From Sphaerulina vaccinii (taxonomy: Eukaryota; Ascomycota; Dothideomycetes; Mycosphaerellales; Mycosphaerellaceae): a stretch of DNA of 64,000 nucleotides. This document shows positions 1-10,422 of this stretch, piece after piece. The notes beneath the pieces were generated by a model, which was not told where the DNA came from, did no database searches, and saw only the letters and a list, made by a program, of their open reading frames with translations. The DNA lies in NCBI GenBank assembly GCA_022570795.1, contig JAKUDP010000006.1:744001-808000 (forward strand), in the 5' to 3' direction. A program made the translations under genes and the position numbers. How positions within the stretch are numbered: the first letter of the stretch is position 1; the number at the start of each line of letters is the position of its first letter.

Positions 1-257
1 ATCCCGCTCAACCCGCTTCCCGAAATCGTTCTCCCACGTCTCCACTTCGAAACCTTCGTCAATAACAACCTTTTACGCCACTTCTCGTCCTGCATCTCAT
101 CCTGAACAACAACATCTGGGAAACCAGTCCTGGCAAACCGACGGTCACCGACCATGCGCCTCCGCACTTCACTATCCCCAGAACTGCAAACAACATGCGG
201 AGAAGAGTCTGGGGCAACCACGGCAGATGCACCCAAGCTAATCAGATTCTCCTCGTG
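1..257 (-). other. open reading frame cut by the left window edge (possible partial gene)
   Basis: On the minus strand one frame is open from a TAG at 258-260 to the window edge, about 85 codons. A TAG-type splice acceptor could open it, and the first internal ATG is at 155. The translation is rich in charged residues and I do not recognise it. It may be the 3' part of a gene lying mostly outside the window, running divergently from the sugar transporter at 441, or chance. The 441-bp head of the window otherwise holds only the transporter promoter. Confidence 0.2.
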
Positions 258-440
258 CTACCGTAGAACGCAGATGTCCCTGTACCAAACAAGGGGAGCT
301 GGCTGTCTTCAGGTAGGGTAGAGGGCCAAGCCTGCCAGTATAAAGCAGCAAGCCTGTCTCGTGTTCGGTTGAGATTTTTAGAGGTTGACCTACGACGTTT
401 CCTAGCGACAGGACGGCTGAAGATCTAGGCATAATCCATC

Positions 441-2141
441 ATGGCTATCGAATTGCGAGGCTCGAAGCTTATCGCGATCATCTTGGTCGCATCTGGCTTG
501 GACTTTCTGCTCTTCGGGTGAGTCGGATGCATCAAATTTGCCAACAAGAGCTAACGGGAGCTCTAGATATGATCAAGGACTATTCGGCGGCATCTTGGGT
601 GGCCAACGCTTCAAGACTATGCTGGGTGAGCCTGGGCCTACTATGACTGGCTTCGTCACCGGGGTGTATGACATTGGGTGCGCGATTGGCGCCGTCACCG
701 CGTTCTTCATCGGCGAGAACATAGGCCGCAAGAAGTCCATCATATATGCCAACATCCTCGTCATTGTTGGCGCCACGATACAAACAGCATGCTACTCCTA
801 CGCCCAAATGGCCGTGGCAAGAGTAATTGCGGGTGTTGGAGTAGGGTTCAGCACTGTGGCTGTGCCAATATTGCAGTCTGAGACTCTACCCTCCCACAAC
901 AGAGGCGCTTTGCTGGTCGTGCAGTCAGCATTGATCATCATCGGTGTCGCAATCGCTTCTTGGCTCTGCTTCGCCACACTGTTTGCCAACAGCAGTCTGC
1001 AATGGCGATTCCCGATTGCTTGCCAGATCTTGTTCTCTTTACTGGTCCTCCTCTGCTGTCCATTCTTGCCCGAAACTCCTCGTTGGTTATGCAAGCACAA
1101 CAGGATCGACGAGGCAAGGTACACAATCTCGCGACTTGTGGACAAGCAAGAAGATGATCCAGAAGTCAAAGGCCAGCTCCAGGAGATTCTTGCAAACATT
1201 GAAGCAGAGAACGAGGATGGCGAGCCTAGCTGGGGTGAAGTCTTTTCGAATGCTACCAGATCGCGAAACCTGCAGCGCGTGCTACTCGGAATGGGCCCAT
1301 TCATGATGAATCAATGGTAAGAGGACATAAACCTCCAAGTTTCGAAACACACTGACTGCAAACAGGTCTGGCATCAACGCGTTGTGTTACTACCTCGCAT
1401 ACATCCTTGAGATGTACCTTGGCTTCTCCCAGAATATGTCTCTCATCCTCGCATCTGTGGCATTCACTCAGTACGCAGTCTTCAGCTGGCCGCCATATTT
1501 CTACATTGACAAGATTGGACGACGCTGGAGTGTAATGCTGTCCTCGATAGGCTGCGCCATATGCATGGCTATCATTGCTGGATGTCTGATCAGGCAGAGC
1601 TACAGCTCCGCAGCAGCTGCTGTGGCTTTCATGTTTCTCTACTTGGACTGCTTCACGCTTGGCATTCTGCCTGCTGTCAGCTGGTCGTACAGTGCTGAGA
1701 TCCAGCCACTTCGAGTCAGGAACATGGCAACAGCTGTGGGAGTGTTTTCTCACTGGATGTCAAACTGTAAGCCGTATCAAGTCTTAGTTTGGCAGATGAG
1801 GTGCTAACTATTTTACAGTCGTCGTCGTAATGGTAACACCAATCGGCCTCGATCATATTGGCGGCAACTACTTCTGGATCTGGGCAGTCGTATGCGCAAG
1901 CTTTGTTCCGTTGACGTACTTCTTCGGCGTCGAAACTTCTGGCAGAACTCTAGAGCAGATCGATGATATGTTCTTCGAGCACCCCAGAGCACTCATGGGA
2001 CTGGACAAGAGGAGTACTGTGGTCATCAAAGCCAGCAAGCAAGATGAAGAGAACCGCTTCAGAGCGCTGGGCAAAGCCGACGACAAGAACACAGAGAGAG
2101 TCAGCGTCGAGCAGGTGGAAGAAGAGACCAAGCAGGAGTGA
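441..2141 (+). CDS. MFS sugar transporter (hexose transporter family)
   Basis: Four exons (441-517, 567-1316, 1366-1766, 1819-2141) join to a 516-residue protein, normal for fungal sugar porters. Exon 1 encodes the first membrane helix and ends just before the sugar-porter motif LLFGYDQGLFGG, which is restored by splicing. Further family signatures are GRKKS between helices 2 and 3, PETPRWL after helix 6, NQWSGINALCYYL in helix 7 (split by intron 2), DKIGRR between helices 8 and 9, and a C-terminal ETSGRTLEQID element. The protein should be a twelve-helix plasma-membrane carrier importing a hexose or related sugar by proton symport; the exact substrate cannot be read from sequence. The hydrophilic C-terminal tail is lysine/glutamate rich. 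All introns are short with good GT-AG borders. Confidence 0.9.
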
Positions 2142-2706
2142 AAGCTTATAAGAAGCAGTATTCTATGTAGGCAGACTTCACCACTGAAAGAACCTGTTCT
2201 CCTCAATGATAGCTCTTCCATAAATCACGTCACGCAAATCATGTCTGAGAGAAGTGTAGGTTCCGGACTGCGACTTTCCCGTTTTCTACTTCTCACATTA
2301 TGCACTCACTCTCTCCTCACCACAATCATCCAAGCCATCCATATTACAGTCGCTTCAAACCAGCCGAACCCCCATATCACGGAGTGAAATGTGCAGTCAA
2401 CTTTGAAGGCCCACCTGCCGAAGCCCTAAACCCAGACAAGTTACTGCATGAAGCTCTTGGCATGTTGGTATAGCCTGGGTATACCCCGGACCACCATGCG
2501 AGTCAAGGTATGTGACTTCAGCGGACCTCACGCCAGAGGGTACAACCGCTAGTAAACAATTTTCTGGGACCACTGTCCACGTGTTTGGACTCGAAAGTTG
2601 TTACCAACGCTGCACTAGTTACCAACTCTGCAGATTCAAGGTTGATAACATGACATGACAAGGAGTGATTGAGTTGTATTATTATTGCTAGCGTTGATCA
2701 ACAACA
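2142..2706. other. intergenic, convergent 3' ends
   Basis: This lies between the stops of the sugar transporter (+) and the GST-like gene (-). It contains a CACGTG hexamer near 2579 but no open frame, RNA gene or repeat that I can support. Confidence 0.5.
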
Positions 2707-3546
2707 TCACAACTTCTCATGTTTTGCAGGATGCGGCCACGAGAATCGAATATTCCCATCCTCAAGACCTTTCTGCACGATTCCGATCCCACCATTCTTG
2801 ATCAAAAACTCCAGCCTATGATCGCGATACTCTCTTCTCCTTCCCGCGCCTTTCTTCCACGCATCAGGTCCCATCTTCGCCATCAGAGGCGCAGCAGCAA
2901 TAACTTCCGCATAAGTCTCTTTGACACAAGGAATTTCTGAAACTCTCTTATGCCATGCTTCAAGTTTACTTGCCGGAGGCGGAACCATTCCAGCAATAAC
3001 ACTTCTGCCCATGATTGGCGCGACGCAGAAATCTGCGTAGCCGATGCCTTCACCATTGAAGAAGGGTTTAGATCCTAATTTTGACTCGAGCCAAACATAG
3101 ATCTGCTGCGTTTGTTCTGCTGCTGCAGCTCTTAGGCGTTCAGCTTCGACGCCTTCGGCACGTTTGAACCAGTTGACTTCGCCCATAGCCCAATTGATAG
3201 CTTCATAATGTGTGTCGCAAAGCTCCTCAATCATTCTCGCTTCTGCTCGAAACTTAGGATCCGAGGGCAGCATTGAAGGTGTAGTTGGAAAAACGTCTTC
3301 GAGATACATCATTATTGCGGTGGAATCGAAGACTTTGAACGAATCTCCTGCTGTCGAGTGGACCAGGGCTGGGACTTCCATTCGAGGATTGGCTGCCAAG
3401 AAAGCAGTATTGGGCTGGCCAGATCCCAAGTCTTTAGGAGTCTCCTTGGTGAATTGAAGGCCTTTGAAACGGAGTGCCATGCGGATTTTCTGGGCGTAGG
3501 AGGACATTGGGTGGTCATAGAGGAAGAGAGTTGGTTGTGAGGCCAT
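2707..3546 (-). CDS. glutathione S-transferase-like protein
   Basis: Single-exon 279-residue protein starting at an ATG at 3546. The N-terminus (LFLYDHPMSSYAQKIRMALR) is a thioredoxin-like GST N-domain with a serine/tyrosine-containing active-site loop; NPRMEVPALVH supplies the cis-proline motif, and DSTAIMMYLED is the glutathione-gamma-glutamyl binding element. The C-terminal half (about residues 95-215) is helical as in GST C-domains. About 40 extra C-terminal residues follow the usual GST end. It probably conjugates or transfers glutathione in the cytosol, or belongs to the broad fungal GST-like group acting in detoxification or secondary metabolism. Substrate unknown. It is not a close paralogue of the GST at 61362-62018. 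Confidence 0.85.
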   Translation of the reverse strand: MASQPTLFLYDHPMSSYAQKIRMALRFKGLQFTKETPKDLGSGQPNTAFLAANPRMEVPALVHSTAGDSFKVFDSTAIMMYLEDVFPTTPSMLPSDPKFRAEARMIEELCDTHYEAINWAMGEVNWFKRAEGVEAERLRAAAAEQTQQIYVWLESKLGSKPFFNGEGIGYADFCVAPIMGRSVIAGMVPPPASKLEAWHKRVSEIPCVKETYAEVIAAAPLMAKMGPDAWKKGAGRRREYRDHRLEFLIKNGGIGIVQKGLEDGNIRFSWPHPAKHEKL

Positions 3547-4018
3547 GATGATGGTGTCCTGCTTTGAAGGCTGTTTGTGTGTTCGGTGTCGAAGAGGACT
3601 TGATCGGCTCTTGGAGGTTGCTGGTGGTTCTAGGTCTTGCTGAGTCCGGAGTTCTGGTCTTTTCCTTGGCTGCTCTGTTCGCTTGACAACAGTTTAGTGC
3701 TTAGCAGTGCTTCTGTGAATCAAGTGCCTGTCAAAGTTGTAGATATGGGCATAGATAGATCAGGAATCGAAGTACGAAAGAGAGTCGTAGAGCTGAAGTC
3801 GAGCTGCAGCTCTCTGCCGGTTAAGCGTGACGTATATGTGCCGACGTCAAGCGTAGAGCCTGTAGCATGTTAGCGAATTACCCCTCTTGGTATAGACCCA
3901 CACTTATGCCAGACATGATTGGCGTGAAGTAGTTAGAAGGATTAGTAGTTGGAGTTAACAGGTTCCTTTAACGGTCTGTAAGTCTGCCTGTGTTTGTACT
4001 GCTTCTTACAAGCTTTTA
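3547..4018. other. intergenic
   Basis: Upstream region of the GST-like gene (-) and downstream of the BTB gene (-). No supported gene; only short chance frames. Confidence 0.45.
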
Positions 4019-5137
4019 TCACTGCTCGTCCTCATCCTCATCCTCGATCTCGATCTCGACCTCAACCTTCACAATAAACTTCGATCCGTTTCCTCTCATG
4101 ATACGATTGACATCTGACTTAGGCATTTTCTTCTTCTCGCACCATGTAGCCTGACAATCTAGGCCATTCTCGACTCCATGAATATCTTCTACATGCTCCA
4201 GAAGGCCTTTCAATTTACGGAAGTATGTGCCATTCTCGGCGTTTGCTCCGCAGTCCAAGCAGTTGATCTGGAACCAGGTTCTTCCGAGAAGGATCACACT
4301 TGGGTATGATGGATGTAGGGTGCTAGGGAAGAAGTACTTCGCCTTGTCGCAGACAGGAGGGCGTGTTGGTGGAGGAGATGGCGTTGGCGGTGGAGCAGAC
4401 GATGCAGGTGTTGTGGTCGTCGTTGGTGGCAGGACTCTGTAGTATGCCTGCTCGAAATCTGTTTGCTCTTCGAAGGCTTCCAGAATCTGGTGAGGGAGCT
4501 GAGCGCGCGGATCTTCTTGCATGAGTTTCGCCAGCTGTGATGTGATACTGGTGCAGATCTCGTCTTCGTCTTCGAGGGAATCGAATGCTGCGCTGCCTAG
4601 GATTGCAAGATCTCCAGCGTCTTCGATCTGTTTCCCCAATGCCTGGTAGTGTTAGCGAATGCATAAATTAAATCGTTTCTGTGAGATATATGTATCATAC
4701 CTTGAAGTCATCCGTGGCAAGTCTCTTCAAGCCCGCGCACTTCGTCAGGTCTCCGAACGCTACCATGACTATGTGGAACAACATGTCCTCTTCTGCTTCG
4801 ACACCGCGGAGATTGTACTTGAAGTCGTAAATGTACTCCATAAACCCGCCAATTGCATGAAACTCGATGTCTAATTTGGACAAGTCGATAACATATTTGA
4901 AGTTTCCCTGAAGCAGATTAGTATGTTACATTAAGGTCTGCAAAGTACAATACTTACAGATGATGTCTTCGCCATGCGCTCGAGCTCGGGAGAGTGCAAT
5001 GCCACAAGAGCATAGGACGTGGCCCAGTCGTACTCGTGGTCGAAAATGATTTGCAAGTCTTTCTTCGGATGGTCTGCCGGAAGATTCTTGAGATCCTGGA
5101 AGAGCGCCAGGGCGCGCGACGCTGCTGAAGTCGCCAT
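4019..5137 (-). CDS. BTB/POZ-like protein with putative zinc-finger and acidic tail
   Basis: Three phase-0 exons (5137-4958, 4907-4701, 4642-4019) give 336 residues. The first two exons form a BTB/POZ-like fold: an N-terminal segment with HSPELERMAK, then FMEYIYDFKYN followed by LFHIVMVAFGDLTKCAGLKRLA, which matches the C-terminal BTB helices of fungal BTB proteins. A proline/threonine linker of about 25 residues follows. The third part has CLDCGANAENGTYFRK then HVEDIH, a C2H2-like spacing that could bind zinc. The last 15 or so residues are almost all Glu/Asp. Fungal BTB proteins are often Cullin-3 substrate adaptors or transcription-related dimerisers; which applies here is unknown. The ATG at 5137 was chosen because the in-frame extension upstream lacks similarity to the domain. 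Confidence 0.75.
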
Positions 5138-6385
5138 CTTGATGTGTAGATGACAAGATGTTGCAGCTGCAAAGACTTCGAAGACGAAGAACTGTTTGAA
5201 ATGTTTGCTGCAGAAACGAATTTTCTCGTTGCCATGGAGGCCGGTTGACCTTCGGGAGAAATACACTAGCGTATTCGAGATGAATATGACCATCACAGTG
5301 AGCTGTAATGCGCTGCTTGACCACTAGACCAAGGAACACCGATGATTAGAGGGGATTATGCCCCGTATGTATACTCCAATCTCCATGTCCGAAGTCGCAG
5401 AACATAGTGATGACCTTGCTGTCATCATTCCAGCGTGAGCTCAGCCTGAGGCAGCAGTTGTGAGGAGTTATGGTTTTGCTAAATTTCTGCTTAGTCAACG
5501 ATCGGGCCAATCACTACAGAACCGAACAGTGTGAAATAGAACTGTACGAGTACTCAGTACACAAACAAGTTCGAACCTCCAGATTCGAACGGCCGCTCAG
5601 CGGAAACCTCCACAGTGACCGATCGGAAACAACTTTTTCTTTTGCTCTTTTGCTGTGATCTACTCCTCATGCTTGGGTTCGATTCCGGGTGAACGCTCCA
5701 AAAGAATTGAATCTTTTTGTTGTTGAGATATGACTTGCGCTAACACGTGTTAGCGCAGTTTCATGGCATTTTCCTTCTGACAACTCAGAATCACCCCAGT
5801 CGTTTCTTTTGCAACGTCTTACTTGACCAGTATGACGACTTCCTGATCGCCTCTGTAGTGCTGGAGGCGTAGATCTCACCAGGCTTCTTCAATACACATA
5901 TGTTGCTTGCCTTGGTGCGGGTCCTTCTTTTGCTCGCTCGCTTGCACTTGTGACATGGGCGTAGTGCCATACTCTTGCAGTGGATCTAACATCCACCTAG
6001 TGGTAAGTTACTTGCTTCGACATGGTACAAGTTCGTCTCAGTAGCGCAGAGAAGCGTTACGATATCGAGAAGGCATGAGGTATACGGGGCGGCTCGCGAG
6101 AGGTCTCAAAGGATTTGGGCATAACGAAGCTACAGTAGACTATGGACAGCCTAACGAGAAGTAACAATATGGGGGAGAATGGGAGTGTAAAGCAGTCATG
6201 GTGATGGTGTCCATGAATGTAGATAGTGATGTAGGATACAGTGAGGATGAGGATGATCCATCATGGATGTGAACTTGGTTTGACTTCGGAGATGTTCGGA
6301 ATCGGTTCCGCTCAAGATTTCATTTCGTAGCTTGCCAAAAACTTTCTAACATTGTCTCGATTTGCCTCTCACACGACCACATAGC
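5138..6385. other. 1.2-kb divergent intergenic region
   Basis: Shared upstream region of the BTB gene (-) and RRP9 (+). No gene is supported. It contains the 22-bp palindrome at 5736-5757, annotated separately, and a tRNA T-loop-like string near 5681 that fails as a tRNA. Confidence 0.5.
5736..5757. promoter_or_regulatory. 22-bp perfect palindrome centred on a CACGTG E-box
   Basis: The 22 bases from 5736 to 5757 read identically on both strands (half-site TGCGCTAACAC) with no spacer; the centre at 5744-5749 is CACGTG, the bHLH (Pho4/Cbf1/SREBP-type) core. A perfect palindrome of this length is expected well under once in 64 kb by chance. It lies about 600 bp upstream of the BTB start and 630 bp upstream of RRP9. 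It could be a high-affinity dimer site or the relic of an inserted palindrome; the function is inferred only. Confidence 0.5.
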
Positions 6386-8185
6386 ATGTCGTCCTTCTTC
6401 ACACTTCCGGCTTCTGCAAAGAAGCGGAAGAGGACAAATGAATCTGCACCTGCGAGAAATCAAAAGGCGCCAGCTCCGAGAGCGCGAAAAGTGCGCGACG
6501 AGTCGATCTCCGGCAGCGACGATGAGGACGACGACGAGCACACGAATGCACGAAATCGAGCGCTCGAGGTGCACAGCGACAGCGAAGAAAGCGACGACGA
6601 GGATGAGGATGTGGCCTCGAAACGAATCCGATTAGCAGAACAATATCTGGCCAACACACAGCGAGAAGTCCTGGATGAAGCTGGTTTCGATGCCGCCGAT
6701 GTCGATAAAGAGAACCTGGCCCGGCGCATGGGAGAGAGGCTGAAGGAGGACACGGCAGAGACGAAGGGGCGCATATATCGCTGGATCAGCGACGATTTTG
6801 ACTGGAGCAAGGCAGAACGAACACAATTCAGACATCACCAGAAGAGTGTCACAGGCGTGGCCATATGTGAGAAGGATGGCATGGCATATACTGTCAGCAA
6901 AGACTTCATACTTGCGAAATGGCAACTACAACCCACAGATCGAGAAACAGGCAGGAGCAGAAAACCGAAACTTCTCGCAGTGAGCAAGAAATTCGGCGAC
7001 AAGAAGAGCAAGCAGGAACTGGAACACCATACGAAGGCTGTAAGATGTGTAGCCGCGAGTCAGGATGGCAAGTTCGTGGCTACGGGTGGACTGGACAAGA
7101 AGCTGATTATATGGGATGCTGCAACTTTACGGCCTCTAAAAGCTTTCTTCTACCAGAACTCACATCGAGATTCGATAGACAGCTTGGCATTCCGGAGAGG
7201 GACGAACCAACTGTTCAGCGCAAGCAGAGATCGAACAGTGAAGATCTGGAGTTTGGACGAGTTGACATACATTGAAACACTATTCGGACACCAGGATGAG
7301 GTGGCAGATGTATCAGCATTGGCAGAAGAGAAGTGCGTGACTGTGGGTGGCAGAGACAGAACGGCAAGATTATGGAAAGTGGTAGAAGAGAGTCAGTTGG
7401 TCTTCAGAGGAGGAGGAGCACCAAAGCAATCGAAGCACAAAACGAAAGACAACGATAGCGGGATCGATGTAAGCGCGGACCACGACCCACCACATGAAGG
7501 CTCCATGGATCGCGTAGCGTGTCTAGACGACGAGACCTTCATCACAGGATCGGATAATGGCTCCTTAGCACTCTGGAATGTGCACAAGAAGAAGCCAGTG
7601 CACGTCTACCCACTTGCACACGGCATGGATCCTCCTTTACCACTTGAGCAAGTCAGCGCAGAAGAAGTGCCTTCCGAAGAAGCGAGAACAAAACCTCAAG
7701 CAAGATGGATCACAGCACTACGAGCGATACCATTCTCCGATATCTTCGTATCTGGATCCTGGGATGGCTATGTACGAGTATGGAAGCTCAGTCAAGACAA
7801 GCGACGGATCGAGTCACTGGGTAGACTTGGATGCGTGGAGAGCTCAGTCGATAACCTCCTGGATGAGTATGGCTTGAGCTCAGCTGCGCTCTCAAATAGC
7901 GCCCTACAAGCATTGTCCGACGGGACCGAGAAGCACGGTGTGGTCTCTGGAATCGTCAATGATCTTGCTATTGTAGATCGAGGTGAACGAGCGAAGGATG
8001 GTGTCATGGTAATTGCAGCCGTAGGCAAAGAGCACAGACTTGGCAGCTGGAAAGTCATAGAAGAGGGCAAGAACTACTCTGTGCTCTTCGAAGTGCCGCG
8101 GAAAGTCCTGCAAACCGAAGGCTCAAGCGACACGCTTGAGGCTGAGGCTGAAGCTGGTGCTGACGACTTCGGCGGTTTCGAGTAG
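6386..8185 (+). CDS. RRP9: U3 small nucleolar RNA-associated protein Rrp9 (U3-55K), WD40
   Basis: Intronless, 599 residues from the ATG at 6386 (MSSFFTLPASAKKRKR). The N-terminal 75 residues carry a basic nuclear signal (KKRKR) and long Asp/Glu/Ser acidic stretches. A conserved block before the propeller reads RISW-like (GRIYRWISDDFDW). The rest is a WD40 propeller: HHQKSVTGVAI, HHTKAVRCVAASQDGKFVATGGLDKKLIIWD, HRDSIDSLAF..SASRDRTVKIWS, GHQDEVADV..GGRDRTARLWK, MDRVACLDDETFITGSDNGSLALWN and DIFVSGSWDGYVRVWK. This is the U3 box C/D snoRNP-specific protein that binds the B/C motif of U3 and is needed for early 18S rRNA processing in the nucleolus. Length and order match the family. Confidence 0.95.
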   Translation: MSSFFTLPASAKKRKRTNESAPARNQKAPAPRARKVRDESISGSDDEDDDEHTNARNRALEVHSDSEESDDEDEDVASKRIRLAEQYLANTQREVLDEAGFDAADVDKENLARRMGERLKEDTAETKGRIYRWISDDFDWSKAERTQFRHHQKSVTGVAICEKDGMAYTVSKDFILAKWQLQPTDRETGRSRKPKLLAVSKKFGDKKSKQELEHHTKAVRCVAASQDGKFVATGGLDKKLIIWDAATLRPLKAFFYQNSHRDSIDSLAFRRGTNQLFSASRDRTVKIWSLDELTYIETLFGHQDEVADVSALAEEKCVTVGGRDRTARLWKVVEESQLVFRGGGAPKQSKHKTKDNDSGIDVSADHDPPHEGSMDRVACLDDETFITGSDNGSLALWNVHKKKPVHVYPLAHGMDPPLPLEQVSAEEVPSEEARTKPQARWITALRAIPFSDIFVSGSWDGYVRVWKLSQDKRRIESLGRLGCVESSVDNLLDEYGLSSAALSNSALQALSDGTEKHGVVSGIVNDLAIVDRGERAKDGVMVIAAVGKEHRLGSWKVIEEGKNYSVLFEVPRKVLQTEGSSDTLEAEAEAGADDFGGFE

Positions 8186-8737
8186 AATTTGTATCAGCCA
8201 AAAAATGGCTCGAATGAAGCTGGCCATGGCATCACGTCCGCGTATGCCAGCAGGAAGCAAGTCTTGCTTGCAGCCTCTACACCGGTGGCATGCTCAACAG
8301 GAGGCCATGAGGCAAGCTGAGCATGAAAGGCGTTCTCGGACTACGTTCAGAGGGCCGTGGCTATGTCCTTGACAAGAGCGTTAATTCCATCTACTGCATG
8401 GTATGTAGCTGCCCAATTGTACAGACAACATTTGACGAAAGCACTTCCCTTCTTCCAATTTCTGCTTCACGAAAAGACCTCAAAGATCCTCACCCAGCGT
8501 GCTCTAGAAGGCTTGTTGCACTCTCGAATGCAGAGAAACGTTGACACTCTGAAGCAACTTCGCGGTATAGGTCGTACAGTATACTACTACTAAACGACCT
8601 TGGTCCATGTATGAGAAAGCAGAGTCCGGTGTCTCCCACCGTGAAAAGTTACAACGGCCAGCAGTCTACATTCTTATTATTATCCATCTCAACAACGTCC
8701 ACCTACCTGACAGCATTTGCTCATCCACCAATTCAAG
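8186..8737. other. intergenic
   Basis: Downstream of RRP9. Only short frames without family features; it serves as the promoter of the small gene at 8738. Confidence 0.45.
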
Positions 8738-8955
8738 ATGTCCACTCCCGCCGCCCTCATTCTCCTCCTTCTGTCCATCACAACCACAGCAGTAGCAATT
8801 GCAGCCATACCTGCAAGACCATATAATCGTGGCTGTCAGAAAGCTTATCGTACGTATCCCCTTCTCCCTCCTCCATCTCCCCTCCCACTCCTCTTATACT
8901 AAGCAACATGGCAATAGTATGTCGAGAAGGCTATGGATCAAGACAGCGCACGTGA
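8738..8955 (+). CDS. candidate small secreted peptide with RALF-like C-terminal motif
   Basis: Two exons (8738-8849, 8918-8955) give 49 residues. Residues 1-20 are a clear signal peptide (LILLLLSITTTAVA). The remaining ~29 residues contain RPYNRGCQKAYLCRE: a PY-x-RGC-x5-C arrangement that matches the C-terminal cysteine pair of plant and fungal RALF peptides (PYxRGC-x5-C). The N-terminal RALF YISY motif and first cysteine pair are absent. The intron has a GTACGT donor, a TACTAAG branch-like site and a TAG acceptor; splicing creates the second cysteine. An alternative GTATCC donor 4 bp downstream would give a different 3-cysteine tail ending at 9014, and read-through gives a proline-rich tail to 8902. 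The gene is real only if transcribed; RALF relationship is inference from spacing. Confidence 0.45.
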
Positions 8956-9404
8956 AATGGAACGAGGGAATGAGATCTTGCCCCTTTAGGCACGGAGCTA
9001 CATGCTCCGGATAAGCTACACTTCCTAGCGTGAATCGTTTGAGGGCGAATGAGAAGACATATTCGATGCTGGCTTGGTAGTGGTAGTGGATTCTCGATTC
9101 AAAAGTTGTGGTAAGACAGTCCTGACTGTGTGGTGGTATATGGCGGTTCGTCATGCTGGGTTCGTGGCTCCTTGACCGGCTGATGTATCGATGTCATCAT
9201 CAGCCATATGAAGCGATGAGTTCTAGAGCTAGCATGGTGTAGATAGCATTGGTCAGAAGATATGTCACAAAGTGATCAAGCTGCCGTCTTGTTCGACTTC
9301 CTGCGATTTCCATCTTATGGACGCGCCAGATCAATATGGAGCCCGACCTTCCCTGATAACTGCTCCAGTTCCGTAAATCCTCGCACCCTCTTCAACAAGT
9401 GCGC
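8956..9404. other. intergenic
   Basis: Convergent gap between the small peptide gene (+) and the first F-box gene (-). Nothing supported. Confidence 0.45.
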
Positions 9405-10100
9405 TCAACCATTCAAGTGTTGAGTCGGCCGCTCAGCTGGTAGAGGTAGAGTCTGCGGCCCTTGATTCGCTTGATCACCAGTACAAAGAGTGCAACCGAC
9501 CAAACGGTGTATATACTCGAGCATTCTCCTCGCCGCTTCGAGGTTCCTCTGTTCATCTCTCTGTCGTTCCAAGTACTGATTTTCGAGGCCCTGTTGGAAA
9601 ACATCGTTGGCTTTCCTCAGAAATTCCTGGACATCTCCGAGTGTATTCTCGACAGGACACCAAGCGCCAACAAGAGGAGCACATATTCGGATTCGATAGT
9701 GTTGTCCTTGGAATGCCAACATTTTTGCAAAAAGCGTTGGCATCTTCGTTTCATTATGCCCGTGGCTGTCCAGTCGATTGAATTCGTAGGTGTCGCTTAC
9801 ATCTAGCAGTACCGTTTGTTCTCCTGGACAGCTTGCGACGGCTGTCAAATCGCAAATCTTGAGGAGACGGTCGAGAAGAAGTGGATTTGGTGTGAGCTCC
9901 TGGTCTTGGCTCTTAGAGTTGTCTTCTAAGAGGAAGAGGTTGCGCTGGAGAGGTTTACTGCCTGCGATGACTTCTCCGAAAAAGTGGTTTACATTCGTCG
10001 CGTGAAGAAGGTCGTAGAAGTCGAGGTTCTTGAAGGTTATTTCGCATAGCTCGGCGGTGTTGAGAACTGCAGTTGCAGCTATGTGTTGAGCTGAAGCCAT
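9405..10100 (-). CDS. F-box-like protein (paralogue 1 of 3)
   Basis: Intronless, 231 residues from the ATG at 10100. The N-terminus (TAVLNTAELCEITFKNLDFYDLLHATNVNHFFGEVIAG...) is an F-box-like helical hairpin, followed by a charged linker, a conserved block MPTLFAKMLAFQ and a second conserved block NTLGDVQEFLRKANDVF. The same blocks in the same order occur in the genes at 10423-11166 and 16759-17355, so these are paralogues. F-box proteins usually bridge Skp1 to substrates in SCF ubiquitin ligases; no substrate domain is recognised. A glutamate/arginine-rich helix and short tail end the protein. Located head-to-tail with paralogue 2. Confidence 0.75.
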   Translation of the reverse strand: MASAQHIAATAVLNTAELCEITFKNLDFYDLLHATNVNHFFGEVIAGSKPLQRNLFLLEDNSKSQDQELTPNPLLLDRLLKICDLTAVASCPGEQTVLLDVSDTYEFNRLDSHGHNETKMPTLFAKMLAFQGQHYRIRICAPLVGAWCPVENTLGDVQEFLRKANDVFQQGLENQYLERQRDEQRNLEAARRMLEYIHRLVGCTLCTGDQANQGPQTLPLPAERPTQHLNG

Positions 10101-10422
10101 GCTTGTTGATATGCGGTTAGTATCGAGGTGGACTTGTTGTAGTGGTCCGATGGACTTGAGCGAATGGTACTGTGAGAACTTGAACGACTCAAGAAATTCG
10201 AGAGCGGTGATGACCGGATGTTATAGGTCTTCTCAGTGGCTGATCCACTGGAGGAGACGATCCACAGGTTGACTTTTGCGAAAAGCCTTGGAAGATGCCA
10301 CGTGGCGAGGATGGTTGTGATTTGCCAGAGCAGAGATGGTGGCATGTGAGAAACTTTGAAAGTCCTGCTGCAGTCTCTCGATTTACGGATTGTTCTTGAT
10401 CAAGAGTCGTCAATTCGACTCA
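10101..10422. other. intergenic between two F-box paralogues
   Basis: 322 bp separating two co-directional F-box genes. No supported feature apart from the promoter function expected for the gene at 9405-10100. Confidence 0.4.

Noticed and set aside
5640..5705. tRNA-like T-loop string (GGGTTCGATTCC)
   Set aside because: The T-stem has a mismatch and G-U pairs, and no upstream 7-base partner for an acceptor stem exists at the right distance.
6399..6925. several antisense frames over the acidic N-terminus of RRP9
   Set aside because: Ser/Arg-rich shadows of GAC/GAA-rich coding DNA.
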